A stretch of 64,000 bases of DNA from Pedobacter heparinus DSM 2366 (GTDB lineage Bacteria > Bacteroidota > Bacteroidia > Sphingobacteriales > Sphingobacteriaceae). The DNA is taken from assembly GCF_000023825.1 (NCBI RefSeq), contig NC_013061.1, positions 1,922,001-1,986,000 of the forward strand, read 5' to 3'. Position 1 is the first letter of the stretch, and each line of letters starts with the position of its first letter. The notes beneath the pieces were generated by a model. It worked only from the letters and a program-made list of their open reading frames with translations, ran no database searches and was not told the DNA's origin. This document shows, piece after piece, positions 32,711-42,150 of this stretch. The translations under genes were made by a program, and so were the position numbers.

Positions 32711-32748
32711 TGTCCCTTTTGGGACATGCATTTGTCCCAATTGGAACA
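32711..32748. promoter_or_regulatory. Two tandem 16-bp palindromes, operator-like
   Basis: TGTCCCTTTTGGGACA (32711-32726) is a 6-bp perfect dyad around TTTT. TGTCCCAATTGGAACA (32733-32748) is a second copy with one arm mismatch. Both are preceded by TT, and their starts are 22 bp apart, about two helical turns. They stand 105 bp before the gene at 32853. No T tract follows, so a terminator is unlikely. Confidence 0.6.
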
Positions 32749-32852
32749 AGCAGCCAGCCAAACACCTGGTACATTTGAATAAGCAATAAGGAACAGGAAA
32801 AAGAAATGAGCTAAGAAAAAATAATAGTAAAAAAAGCAAATATTAACCTCTT

Positions 32853-33326
32853 ATGAAACCGAATACAGTTATACACCTGGTGAAACCAAAAAATTACGAC
32901 GCTTTTGACGAGATCTACGCTGTTTTTGATTCTAAAGAAAAGGCAAAGGAATTTGTTAACATGTTTAAAAGCAGGTCGGGCCTGGAGATTATAGATGGAA
33001 TTTTAAATCCAGACTATAAGGTTGACCAAAAGACTGCGCCATACTATATCTCCCTTGGACAAACAGGCAGCATACCCCGCGATATTTTTATGTGCGATTA
33101 CAACCGGGATTTGGAAAACAAACAAGAGGAATACAACATCTGCTTTTACGGGGAAGCTAATTTTCACCAGGGCCTGTTCATCTTAAAAATATTTGCCGCA
33201 GATGAGAAAGATGCATTGAGCAGGGCCATTAAAATACGAAATACCGCCATCAAGAATGGTGAATGGGACATGGCTTGGGAGCGGCACCAATTGCAGCAAT
33301 CGAGTTTAAAATTTAAAAGAAGGTAA
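32853..33326 (+). CDS. Soluble protein of unknown function
   Basis: This 157-residue protein has no signal peptide or membrane segment. It begins VIHLVKPKNYDAFDEIYAVF and has aromatic- and charge-rich alpha/beta character. I do not recognise the family. The tandem palindromes at 32711-32748 lie upstream and may control it. A small open frame follows 11 bases after the stop, and then a terminator. Confidence 0.7.
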   Translation: MKPNTVIHLVKPKNYDAFDEIYAVFDSKEKAKEFVNMFKSRSGLEIIDGILNPDYKVDQKTAPYYISLGQTGSIPRDIFMCDYNRDLENKQEEYNICFYGEANFHQGLFILKIFAADEKDALSRAIKIRNTAIKNGEWDMAWERHQLQQSSLKFKRR

Positions 33327-33337
33327 TTGAATATATA

Positions 33338-33412
33338 ATGACATCAAACAAAACTAACATGAAACCAGCTGCGGATACAGCCTTTTACATAAAAATGTCT
33401 TTCGATGGTTAG
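33338..33412 (+). CDS. Possible 24-residue peptide
   Basis: ATG 33338 opens a 24-codon frame, with a second in-frame ATG at 33359 giving 17 residues (MKPAADTAFYIKMSFDG). It starts 11 bases after the preceding gene and ends 15 bases before a strong terminator, so it fits inside the same transcript. It is short enough to be chance. No modifying enzyme is adjacent. Confidence 0.3.
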   Translation: MTSNKTNMKPAADTAFYIKMSFDG

Positions 33413-33427
33413 TACTTTGTTTAAAAT

Positions 33428-33466
33428 GACCCCGGGCTAATATGTCAAGCTAGCCCGGGTCTTTTT
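33428..33466 (+). terminator. Rho-independent terminator
   Basis: CCCGGGCTA (33431-33439) pairs with TAGCCCGGG (33451-33459). The stem is extended by GAC/GTC with a bulged C, and T5 follows at 33462-33466. It ends the transcript of 32853, and of the small frame if that is real. Confidence 0.85.
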
Positions 33467-33613
33467 CCCAATCAGATTTACAAATATGCCACGCTATCTC
33501 ATATAATATATTGTTTTTAAATCTTTACTGGAAATAGGCTAGGCCAATTGCGTGAGGGTTGGCACTAGTCTATTTTACCGAGACAGAGTGATTATTATAA
33601 GCATTAATCATAG

Positions 33614-34102
33614 ATGACAAAAATTATTAAAATGGAAACAACAATGAATAAACAATCAAGGACAGGAATGTCTGATAGGACCAGGAGGGTACTGGTAGAT
33701 ATAATTTGTTACTTGTTTGTATTGTTGTTTTTGTATGCGGCGACTAGTAAATTGATGGATTACCAGAAGTTTCAGTTGCAGATCAGCAAATCGCCAATTA
33801 TAACAGATTTTGCAAGCATATTGGCATGGGGGGTTCCTGGATTGGAAATAGTTATTTCCATTATGTTGCTGATCAACAGAACCGTTATGTTGGGATTGTA
33901 TGCTGCATTTACATTGATGTTGTTGTTCACTCTTTACATCTATGCTATTTTAAATTATAGTGATAATATACCTTGTTCTTGTGGTGGGGTACTGCAAAGA
34001 ATGACATGGGACCAACACCTGATATTTAATATCGTATTTGTGATTCTAGGACTCATTGGAATTCTTTTACAAACTAAAATAAATGAAAAAAGGGCTCATT
34101 AA
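33614..34102 (+). CDS. MauE/DoxX-like redox-associated membrane protein
   Basis: This 162-residue protein has four hydrophobic segments (about 26-45, 70-86, 90-112 and 135-155). The motif PCSCGGVLQRMTWDQHLIFN near residues 118-137 is typical of Bacteroidota MauE-like proteins, which are placed beside thioredoxin-like and outer-membrane genes. The CxC may take part in disulfide chemistry. The start could also be the ATG at 33632 or 33644. It is followed by the DUF6520-like gene, as in many related genomes. Confidence 0.82.
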   Translation: MTKIIKMETTMNKQSRTGMSDRTRRVLVDIICYLFVLLFLYAATSKLMDYQKFQLQISKSPIITDFASILAWGVPGLEIVISIMLLINRTVMLGLYAAFTLMLLFTLYIYAILNYSDNIPCSCGGVLQRMTWDQHLIFNIVFVILGLIGILLQTKINEKRAH

Positions 34103-34194
34103 GAGCTTTCAAGATATTCTATTGGCCAAATTGAATCAGGGAATGCCGAAACCCTGGAACCAAATAGTAGGCACTTAAAATTAAATATAAAAAC

Positions 34195-34443
34195 ATGAAA
34201 AAATTATTTTTTGCCGCAGCAGTTGCAGTAGTAGCTGTAGGTGCCGCTTTAAGCTCAAATGCTATTACTATTTACGCACAAGGTAGTGATACACCAATTG
34301 TTTGCGAAAATCTAGCTGTATCTTGTTCAACTCTTCCACAAGTTAACTATTATGAAACTCCTTTCAATGAGGATTTGCCAAATAATGGCCAAACAACCGT
34401 GGTACAACGTTCTCAGTTTGAAGATCTGAAAAAAGCTAACTAA
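34195..34443 (+). CDS. DUF6520-like small exported protein
   Basis: This 82-residue protein has an alanine/valine-rich signal peptide (FFAAAVAVVAVGAALSSNA). Its short mature part has two cysteines (VCENLAVSCSTL) and a polar, acidic C-terminus. Size, cysteine placement and position after a MauE-like gene match the DUF6520 group of Bacteroidota. The biochemical role is unknown. A terminator follows at once. Confidence 0.75.
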   Translation: MKKLFFAAAVAVVAVGAALSSNAITIYAQGSDTPIVCENLAVSCSTLPQVNYYETPFNEDLPNNGQTTVVQRSQFEDLKKAN

Positions 34444-34450
34444 TTAAATT

Positions 34451-34485
34451 GGGGAGATTAGCAATAATCTCCCCTTTGTTCTTTT
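34451..34485 (+). terminator. Rho-independent terminator with GCAA tetraloop
   Basis: GGGGAGATTA (34451-34460) and TAATCTCCCC (34465-34474) pair perfectly around GCAA, a stable GNRA loop. A T-rich tail (TTTGTTCTTTT) follows, directly after the DUF6520-like gene. Confidence 0.9.
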
Positions 34486-34517
34486 AACTAGATATTTTAC
34501 AATTCGAAGCTGCAGAT

Positions 34518-35579
34518 ATGATCAAGAATTTTTTTTTAAAGCCTATTTTAATAGTAGGGGTAGGAATAACTCTATTATTAATATTAAAGCATTTTTATCT
34601 CAACAATCAAAAAAATGGCTTTTCAAGAAATATAGTCGAACCAAAATTAAAGTTGAAAAACGCTATCCAAATGTCGGACAATATTATTTTTGTTGGATAT
34701 AATAATCAGTATGTAGTAATACAGTTATTAAAAGACAAATTTCATTTAATTAAAACTGATGATGACTTAAAAAAAATTGATACAATTGATCTTAAAATGC
34801 CTAAAGGATTGCATACCGAATCTAATATCTATTCTGGTAGTTTAGCTACTAATATTTATCTATCTAATCCATATAGTGATGTAGTTAAATTCAAAGAAAA
34901 TAACGTAGAATTATACAAAATTAAGAAGTTAAGATTTGATTTCTTTAAGCCAATTAGTGAAAATTCAATTATAACTAGAGCACAAACTTCAGAAAACCAC
35001 GATAGACGTAGAGAGTTAGTAAAAATTGATCTAAAGGATGATGAAACTAACAGAAAAAACTTTATAATTCCAAAGCAGGTTGATGGCTTCTTCTGCAATG
35101 ATGGTTGGCTTCATTATGATAAAGGGATTGAAAGTATTTTTTATATGTATTTCTATAGAGGATTAGTTCTTTGTTTAGATACTAACTTAAATCTTAAATA
35201 CAAACTCAAAACCATAGATACAGTTACAAAAGCTGCTATTAAAATTGGATTGTATAAAGAGAAACTTAAAGATGGTTCTAGCATTAGTAGAATAACCCAA
35301 ACAACTCCGACAGAATTGACAAATAGATATTTAACTACCTATGAAGACAAAATTTATATTCTTTCAGGATTAAAAGCAGATAATGATTTAACAACAGAAT
35401 TTAATAAAAATCAGCCCATTGATGTATATTCAATAAATAACGGAAAGTATTTATATAGTTTCTATATTCCAAAATATAAAGAACAAAAAGTTAATTTCTT
35501 TCAAATCAAAAAAAATAAGATTATCGCGATTTTTGGGACAAATCTTGTAACCTTCGACTTGAAAGGTCATTTAATTTAA
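34518..35579 (+). CDS. Membrane-anchored protein of unknown function, propeller-like
   Basis: This 353-residue protein has one N-terminal transmembrane segment (about 8-26). The remainder is beta-rich with repeated aromatic/hydrophobic strands, including NIIFVGYNNQYVVIQLL near residue 55 and DKIYILSGLK near 282. This is suggestive of a beta-propeller, but no motif proves it. It is very AT-rich, with Lys, Asn and Ile in excess. It lies after the DUF6520-like terminator and converges on the TlpA-like gene with a 3-base gap. Confidence 0.7.
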   Translation: MIKNFFLKPILIVGVGITLLLILKHFYLNNQKNGFSRNIVEPKLKLKNAIQMSDNIIFVGYNNQYVVIQLLKDKFHLIKTDDDLKKIDTIDLKMPKGLHTESNIYSGSLATNIYLSNPYSDVVKFKENNVELYKIKKLRFDFFKPISENSIITRAQTSENHDRRRELVKIDLKDDETNRKNFIIPKQVDGFFCNDGWLHYDKGIESIFYMYFYRGLVLCLDTNLNLKYKLKTIDTVTKAAIKIGLYKEKLKDGSSISRITQTTPTELTNRYLTTYEDKIYILSGLKADNDLTTEFNKNQPIDVYSINNGKYLYSFYIPKYKEQKVNFFQIKKNKIIAIFGTNLVTFDLKGHLI

Positions 35580-35582
35580 GTT

Positions 35583-37097
35583 TTATTTGCTAATTATCCT
35601 TCTAATCATTGCGTCTTTCACTAATCTGGACATGTATTTTAAATCTACGGCCTGAATAGGATCCAGTCGTGAATATATATATCCATTTACATCTATTAAC
35701 ATTAAATATGGCCCCCCTTTAATATTGTAATAATTTATAAAGGGATGGTTTAGTCCATTTCCTGTTGTTACATTTATATAATCATCAGAGGTATATAAAT
35801 TAGATTTTATACCCATTTTCCAATTTTCTAACTTTTTGTCAATATTGACACTCAGAATTACAAAACTTTTATTCTTCTTTAGGAATGGATATACTTCGTT
35901 TTCAAACATTTTGTGAAATTGAGCGCAACCGCTACATCCAAGAAACCAAACATCTATTAGAACCACCTTTCCTTCTAACGAATTTGTATAAATCTCATCG
36001 TTATTCAGGTCTATAAATGAAGAGGAAAGCAATTTGGTCCCACTTTTTGTTCTTAATACTTTTGATATTGCTTGTTTGATATTTGAAGTCTTTACACTAT
36101 TTTCAGCATCAGCTATTAAAGAGTCCATGACTTTAGGAGAAAATGGTTCTAGATTAACCAAGATAAATTTGTTAAATGTAAATGAACCTAACAATCTATC
36201 TGTTATAACACCATCAAAACTTTTTTTAAGTAAATTGTAATAAGATACTACATTAACAGCATTTGCTTGTTTTCCAATTAGCATATTCAGTTTAATTCTA
36301 TCAGCTAAGCTATACAAATACAATCTACACATCCTATGTATTATTCCTGGACTATAAAAAAATTCATTTGTATGTTCCAAATAATGTTGGCTGATTTGCC
36401 TTCTAAAATTTGAGTTTTTTATATACAAAAGCTCAATTATAAAAGCCCAGTCATCATAATATCGTGCAAATTCAACCTGAATTAGATTCTTAATAATTGG
36501 ACTGACATATTTCACCATTTCTAACTTATGAACTTTATTGGCTTCAAAATCTTTTGTCAATTTTGAATAGCAGTCAAGTTTATATGCAAGATCCAATGAA
36601 TCTTTGAAAGTTAGAATATTAATTTCACCCAGTGTCTTTTTATCTCTCCAAAATTGGTTTTGCAGAGTTGTTATTAAGTTATATTTACCAGATCCTTGGC
36701 CAGAAAACTCAACTGTATCTTTATTTAATTCCCCTATCTTCCATAAGACTTCTATGTTGTCACCCGATTCCGCATAGTAATCAATTAGAGTTCCAAGAAA
36801 TTCATCTGGGCTCTGTATGCTCATGTTAAAGTTGAGAGGTCTACCGATGTCTGGTAGTTCAAACTTGAAATAACCGTTATTCTTTACTTCAACTGTAAAT
36901 GGAATATTCCCATTGCCACCAGTGAATCCGTCCTCAAGATTATAAGAAATTGCAACTTCAGTGATCCTTCTCTTTTTGCTATCTTTAATAACTCCTTGAA
37001 AATTTATTTTTTTTTCAATTTTTGTAATAGCGCATGCAGTATCCTTGATGGAAAATAAATATACCATTAATACCAATAAAATTTTAATACCTTCCAT
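35583..37097 (-). CDS. TlpA-like exported thiol-disulfide oxidoreductase
   Basis: This 504-residue protein has an N-terminal signal segment (ILLVLMVYLFSIKDTACA), a long unclassified middle region with DUF4369-like beta start, and a C-terminal thioredoxin domain (about 365-495). The redox site is CSGC near residue 387 in VWFLGCSGCAQFHKMF, and the fold's cis-proline is probably in GGPYLMLID. It is the last gene after SusC and SusD on the minus strand, and probably manages disulfides of surface or periplasmic proteins of that locus. Confidence 0.85.
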   Translation of the reverse strand: MEGIKILLVLMVYLFSIKDTACAITKIEKKINFQGVIKDSKKRRITEVAISYNLEDGFTGGNGNIPFTVEVKNNGYFKFELPDIGRPLNFNMSIQSPDEFLGTLIDYYAESGDNIEVLWKIGELNKDTVEFSGQGSGKYNLITTLQNQFWRDKKTLGEINILTFKDSLDLAYKLDCYSKLTKDFEANKVHKLEMVKYVSPIIKNLIQVEFARYYDDWAFIIELLYIKNSNFRRQISQHYLEHTNEFFYSPGIIHRMCRLYLYSLADRIKLNMLIGKQANAVNVVSYYNLLKKSFDGVITDRLLGSFTFNKFILVNLEPFSPKVMDSLIADAENSVKTSNIKQAISKVLRTKSGTKLLSSSFIDLNNDEIYTNSLEGKVVLIDVWFLGCSGCAQFHKMFENEVYPFLKKNKSFVILSVNIDKKLENWKMGIKSNLYTSDDYINVTTGNGLNHPFINYYNIKGGPYLMLIDVNGYIYSRLDPIQAVDLKYMSRLVKDAMIRRIISK

Positions 37098-37120
37098 AAT
37101 TAAATAGGTAAATAAATGTG

Positions 37121-38515
37121 TCAGTAACCTTCATTTTGTTTTATAGCAGAATTTGTTGTTAATTCTAATGTTGGTATAGGAAATAGGATATCAGTATTCT
37201 GCCATTTTGGTTTCAATAAGCTCAAGATTTCATTAGCCTTGTTGGTACGTTTTAAGTCTAACCACCTATGTCCCCATTCTGAAAAAAGTTCGACTCTTCT
37301 TTCCCGTTCTAAAGCGGATAAGGCTTCTGTCTTACTTAGAGTAAGAGATAAAAGTGATAGAGGACTTGTAGTACTATAAGCAGTAGACAATCTTGCTCTA
37401 GTTCTTAAAGCATTCAAGTCTTGAATTCCTATTTCAATTTTTTCTTGATTGATTCTTGCTTCTGCTCTAATTAGATATTGTTCCGCTAATCTTAAAACCA
37501 TTGAATATTCTGTTACGGTTGTGGAAGATCTTATTTTATATTTAAATGGATAATAATAAGTACCTGTTGAGTTCGTGAAGTTTCTTACCCAAGCTAATTT
37601 TCTTTTGTCATTAGGGTCAAAAGCATTATTTACAAAGGCATCTTTAAGTGAAACGTAAAAAGGAACGGTTGTTAAGATAAAAAGATTTCCATCTTTGCTA
37701 TTTGTATTTGCAGCAGGCATGAGTTGCCAAATTGCTTCATTGCTATTTTTTAAAAATATAGCATCTAAATCGACAAGGCTATATGTACCTGTTTTTTCTA
37801 TCACTAATGATGCGTATTTCTCAGCATTTTCCCAGTCTTTAAGATACAAATAGACTCTGGCCAGCAAAGCTTGCACAGCTGATTTATTTGGTCTTATTCG
37901 TTCCGTTGTAACATAACTATCTGTTAAAAGACCTTCTGCAGTTTTAAGATCAGTTAATATTTGTTGGTAAACTGCTTCAACAGGCTTTCGTTGAGCATTT
38001 TGGGTAATTCTATAATCTGTTGTAAGTTGTATGGGTACATTTCCATAGAGATTTACTAAATAGAAATATACAAATGCTCTTACGAAATATGCTTCACCCA
38101 TTAATTGCGTTTTTACTGGAGGTGTAACACCATTTATTGAAGTTAAACCTTCTAAAATTGCATTAGTAGTATAAATAGTTTTAAAAGGAGTTGCATATAG
38201 TCCGGAGCCTATATAAGCATTACTTGGTGAGATTTGGTTTTCATAAAACTCTGATATGATAGGCTCATAGCCAATCAATTCATCCGCCGCTGCACCACAA
38301 ACTGAGTTTATGCTTGAAAAATCCCCAGAAGCATAACCATTAACTGCCATACTTCTGTAAACCCCTGTCATTGCAGATATTGCAATCTCGTCGGTTTTGA
38401 ATACAGTTTCAGAAATTAATTTATCCTTTGGTGGAGATATTTCTAAAAAATTTGAACAAGAAAACTCAAAAACTGCAATGGCGAATATAGCTATCTTAAA
38501 TATTTTCGATTTCAT
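37121..38515 (-). CDS. RagB/SusD-family outer-membrane nutrient-binding lipoprotein
   Basis: From ATG 38515 the protein has 464 residues. A GTG at 38539 would overlap susC and is less likely. The lipobox is FAIAVFEFSC, giving a lipid-anchored Cys near residue 20. The TPR-like SusD fold follows, with AYFVRAFVYFYLVNLYGNVP near 130 and the family end segment LERERRVELFSEWGHRWLDL. It forms the lid over the SusC barrel and captures ligand at the surface. The ligand is not evident, because no glycoside hydrolase or peptidase is encoded here. Confidence 0.93.
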   Translation of the reverse strand: MKSKIFKIAIFAIAVFEFSCSNFLEISPPKDKLISETVFKTDEIAISAMTGVYRSMAVNGYASGDFSSINSVCGAAADELIGYEPIISEFYENQISPSNAYIGSGLYATPFKTIYTTNAILEGLTSINGVTPPVKTQLMGEAYFVRAFVYFYLVNLYGNVPIQLTTDYRITQNAQRKPVEAVYQQILTDLKTAEGLLTDSYVTTERIRPNKSAVQALLARVYLYLKDWENAEKYASLVIEKTGTYSLVDLDAIFLKNSNEAIWQLMPAANTNSKDGNLFILTTVPFYVSLKDAFVNNAFDPNDKRKLAWVRNFTNSTGTYYYPFKYKIRSSTTVTEYSMVLRLAEQYLIRAEARINQEKIEIGIQDLNALRTRARLSTAYSTTSPLSLLSLTLSKTEALSALERERRVELFSEWGHRWLDLKRTNKANEILSLLKPKWQNTDILFPIPTLELTTNSAIKQNEGY

Positions 38516-38525
38516 ATTATTAATT

Positions 38526-41500
38526 TTAAAATGTTGCACTAATCCCCATTGCTAATGTTCGTAGCGGGGGTAAATTTGTGAAAGCTTGAGTCTCAGGATC
38601 CAATCCTATGTAGTCGGTTATTGTGAAAATATTCTGCCCTTGCAGGCTAAGCAATACATTATTTAATTTAATTTTTGAAAGTAAGTTCTTGGGAAGAGAA
38701 TATGATAGTGAAATATTTCTTAGCTTAATAAATGAAGCATCAACCACCGAAGTATTTCCAAAATCTCTGGAGGCTGAATTTGCTGTGTTCGTAACAGACG
38801 TAGTACCAAATCGTTGAACATTTGCTTCATCATTAGGGTTTTGCCACCTATTCAAAACGATAGACGGCTGATTTGTTAATTGGTTTCCAGTTAGCCATCT
38901 GCCCGCATTTATAGGAACCGTAAATCTATAATTTCGGCCATTTTGCTTTGAAAATGCAAAAAGAAAATCTAAATTAAATTGTTTATATTTTATCGAATTT
39001 TGTAATCCTCCATAAGAATACTGACCAAGGAATTTAGTAATATACCTATCCCCAGTATCATCTAAGACTATTCCATTTCCATTTTTATCTTCAACCTCAT
39101 ATAAGCCAGTTTGACTGTTAACTTTTACGTTTGACGTTTTTAAGATATTAAGCGGCTCACCGATTTGATAATTTATAGCATCAGAACTAGTTCCTAAACC
39201 GGGATATGAAACTAACTTATTTTTAGGAATAGTTAAATTAAAACCTAAAGACCAATTCCAATTAGATGTATTGATAATCTTAAATGTACTGTTAAATTCC
39301 CATCCATTATTTTGCACTATTCCAGGTAGGTTTCCAGAAAGAGAAGTTAATCCTGTACTTGGTGGTAGCGTCTTTGATAATAGCTGACTTGATGAACGGT
39401 TCCGATAGTATGAAATTTCTAAATTAATCATGTCTTCTAAGAAGCCTAATTGTATTGCAGCTTCAGCTTTCTTATTTGTTTCCCAAGAAAAGTCAGGATT
39501 TGGTGCTGCCCCACTTGCAGTAACCGTAGTTTTACCTTGATAGGTTCCAGTAGACGTCCATAGTTGCAGATAACCATAATTCCCAATTTGGTCATTACCC
39601 GTTATCCCATAGCTTGCTCTTAACTTAGCAAAAGTAATAAAGGGAATTTTTTTTAGAAAATTTTCCTCACTTATGATCCATGCAGCACCAACTGCACCAA
39701 AATTTGCAAATTGTTTATCTTTCCCAAACCTACTAGAACCATCTCTTCTTGCAGTAAGATTAATAAAATATTTATCTAATAATTTATAATTAAATCTTCC
39801 GAATCCAGCAATATATTTATATTCTGAATTAGTGGCCCCTAGGTTGGTTAAAAGTGCTGCACCTGAAATATTATCCATTATCTCATCACTAGAATAATTT
39901 GAGGCTTGAATTGTACGAAATTGAGCGTCATTTTTTTGAAGACTCATTCCTCCAAGTATTTCTATTTTGCCTCCCAAGAAGTCACCGTTGTATGCTATTT
40001 GGGGCTCTAACATGAAGGTATCATTATGGTTGTCAGAGAATAAGGACATTCTAGATTCAGACGTTGGATTTTGAGCTGGATTGATTGCTGCTAATGGGAA
40101 TTTTACAAACTCTGTCCTCAAAATTGAAGAGTAACCTAATGCAGTTTTGAACACCAGATTTTTTAGAAATTTATAACTTAAACTAACATTCCCTATCAAA
40201 GTATTCATATTTGCATTATTAGGTTGCGATAAGAAAACCAATGGGTTAAGAGAAATGGTATTATTGCTATAATTAAGCTGTCCATACTGATCACGCAAAT
40301 CTGGGAAATTAGGTGTCAAGAACATATAAATTGTTAAGTCTGTATTTAGCAGATTTTGCTTAATATGATTGAAGCTTGCACTAAAATTAGCATTAAAGCG
40401 CTCTGATGGAGTACCTAAATTTATAGATGAACTAATGCCCGCCTTGTCAATTCCAAAGTTTCCTGGAAAAACAGTGCCTTCTTTGCTGTAGCTTCCTGCT
40501 ATTAAATAATTACTTTTTTCATTTCCTCCTGTTACACCCAGAGACGCATTTGTATTATGTGCTTTATTCCCTATAAATGTTTTTTGCCAATCCGTATATT
40601 TATTCTGATCCCATGTTCCATTTATATCGTAATCTGTTGTTGAAGGAGATAAACCATCATTTTTAAATGCCTCTCGTCGCATTTCAAGATATTCCTGTGT
40701 ATTTAATAGATCAATTCTATGACCAACCTCGCTATATCCTTGGGATACATTAGCACGCACTTTTGTTAGTCCAGAAATACCCTTTTTTGTAGTAATTAGT
40801 ATGACGCCATTTGCTCCACGAGAACCGTAGATTGCAGTAGCATCAGCATCTTTTAATATTTCAATGCTCTCAATATCGCCGGGATTTAGACTGCTTAGAG
40901 GACTTGCTCCATAACCTGTTTTCCCGCCAAATATCCCTATTGTTGAATTGGCGGAAACTGTTGTAGACGGATAAATTACTCCATCAATTATATATAATGG
41001 CAAATTTCCAACAAATGAATTTATACTACTTCTACCTCTAATTTGTACTGTAAAACCACCTCCTGGAACACCAGTTTGTTGAACAATTTGTAAACCCGGG
41101 ACGCGATTTTGTAAGGCGGCGACAACATTATTAACCGGCTGTTTTTCGATTTCCTTCGCAGTAACTCTAGAAATGTTCCCGGTTCGCTCTCTATCATTTA
41201 CTGTATAGTACCCAGCATTTATCTGCACCTCTTCAAGTCTATCTGTATTGAGGGTTAGTCTAATGCTTCCTACATTTTTCGAGGCTGCTATCTCCTTAGC
41301 CTCATATCCCAAAAAGGAAACCACTAACGTTGCTTTTTCATCAACACCATTCATTACAAAATCGCCATTGTTATTTGTTGATGTAGCTTGTTTTGTTCCT
41401 TTGACCTTTACAACCGCGCCCACCAATGGTGCATCATTCTCATCAAGCACACGGCCACGAACATCAATTGCAGCGAGAAAGCTAGTGATCTTATCACGAA

Positions 41501-41867
41501 AAGAAAGCTCTTTCTGTTTGATAAGAACCATTTTATCGTTAATTGTATAAGAAAAGGGGAGTTGCCCCAAACAGGCATCCATTACTTCTTCTATGCTCGA
41601 TTTTTTAAAATTGGCATCTATTAAAGTTGTAACATTTATTTCCTTTTCGTTCCAGAGTATGTTATAGCCGGTTTGTTTCTTGAGTTCCTTAAAAACTTGC
41701 AACAGGGGCACATCTTTTTTCACATAGCTGAACTTTTGCGCTAAAGAAGATGCACTTACCTGCAACATACTGGCAATAAGAATGACGGTGGTTAGGCGCA
41801 TAACAAGCAGTATCTTATAGACATACCTCTTCGGTATATCAGGTTTGATGATATAATTTTTGTACAT
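38526..41867 (-). CDS. SusC/RagA-family TonB-dependent outer-membrane transporter with STN domain
   Basis: This 1113-residue protein has a signal segment (VILIASMLQVSASSLAQ), then an STN domain (about 50-115) that talks to the FecR/sigma pair. A carboxypeptidase-regulatory-like beta domain follows (about 133-210, starting VRGRVLDENDAPLVGAVVKV). Next are the plug (about 215-360, with LQNRVPGLQIVQQTG and LYIIDGVIY) and a 22-strand barrel ending in MGISATF. The STN domain plus adjacent fecR and sigma genes mark it as self-regulating: ligand binding releases the sigma factor. The gene is AT-rich compared with its flanks. Confidence 0.95.
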   Translation of the reverse strand: MYKNYIIKPDIPKRYVYKILLVMRLTTVILIASMLQVSASSLAQKFSYVKKDVPLLQVFKELKKQTGYNILWNEKEINVTTLIDANFKKSSIEEVMDACLGQLPFSYTINDKMVLIKQKELSFRDKITSFLAAIDVRGRVLDENDAPLVGAVVKVKGTKQATSTNNNGDFVMNGVDEKATLVVSFLGYEAKEIAASKNVGSIRLTLNTDRLEEVQINAGYYTVNDRERTGNISRVTAKEIEKQPVNNVVAALQNRVPGLQIVQQTGVPGGGFTVQIRGRSSINSFVGNLPLYIIDGVIYPSTTVSANSTIGIFGGKTGYGASPLSSLNPGDIESIEILKDADATAIYGSRGANGVILITTKKGISGLTKVRANVSQGYSEVGHRIDLLNTQEYLEMRREAFKNDGLSPSTTDYDINGTWDQNKYTDWQKTFIGNKAHNTNASLGVTGGNEKSNYLIAGSYSKEGTVFPGNFGIDKAGISSSINLGTPSERFNANFSASFNHIKQNLLNTDLTIYMFLTPNFPDLRDQYGQLNYSNNTISLNPLVFLSQPNNANMNTLIGNVSLSYKFLKNLVFKTALGYSSILRTEFVKFPLAAINPAQNPTSESRMSLFSDNHNDTFMLEPQIAYNGDFLGGKIEILGGMSLQKNDAQFRTIQASNYSSDEIMDNISGAALLTNLGATNSEYKYIAGFGRFNYKLLDKYFINLTARRDGSSRFGKDKQFANFGAVGAAWIISEENFLKKIPFITFAKLRASYGITGNDQIGNYGYLQLWTSTGTYQGKTTVTASGAAPNPDFSWETNKKAEAAIQLGFLEDMINLEISYYRNRSSSQLLSKTLPPSTGLTSLSGNLPGIVQNNGWEFNSTFKIINTSNWNWSLGFNLTIPKNKLVSYPGLGTSSDAINYQIGEPLNILKTSNVKVNSQTGLYEVEDKNGNGIVLDDTGDRYITKFLGQYSYGGLQNSIKYKQFNLDFLFAFSKQNGRNYRFTVPINAGRWLTGNQLTNQPSIVLNRWQNPNDEANVQRFGTTSVTNTANSASRDFGNTSVVDASFIKLRNISLSYSLPKNLLSKIKLNNVLLSLQGQNIFTITDYIGLDPETQAFTNLPPLRTLAMGISATF

Positions 41868-42150
41868 TTGTTTAGACTGTTAGTTGATAGTTACTCGATT
41901 ATCATGAAGGCAGGCATTGGCCAGTTTGTGTTGCAATCACTGCTGGCCTTTTTAGTTTAGCTTTTTACTGACGGCTTTAAGTAGGCCCTGATTTTGATAG
42001 GGATGTTTCCATTGTCATTTCGGTTTAGGTTCTGTGATATATTAATTTAGTTGTTTCTTCATTTTGCATTTCTGTCCCTGTCCGGGAAAGTATCTTTTCC
42101 CCGAAAAAGGTTAATTGTAATAGAGAGTGCTAATTATTTGACCTTAATCC
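41868..42150. other. Spacer between fecR and susC
   Basis: I see no gene here. Imperfect hairpins lie at 42083-42103 (CGGGAAA with TTTCCCCG) and at 41919-41948 (GGCCAG with CTGGCC, T5 on the plus strand). Neither has a U tail for the minus-strand operon, and the ECF-dependent promoter of susC is presumably here. Confidence 0.5.

Noticed and set aside
41904-41960. 18-residue hydrophobic frame (MKAGIGQFVLQSLLAFLV) in the fecR-susC spacer
   Set aside because: Too short and without a promoter or conservation evidence.
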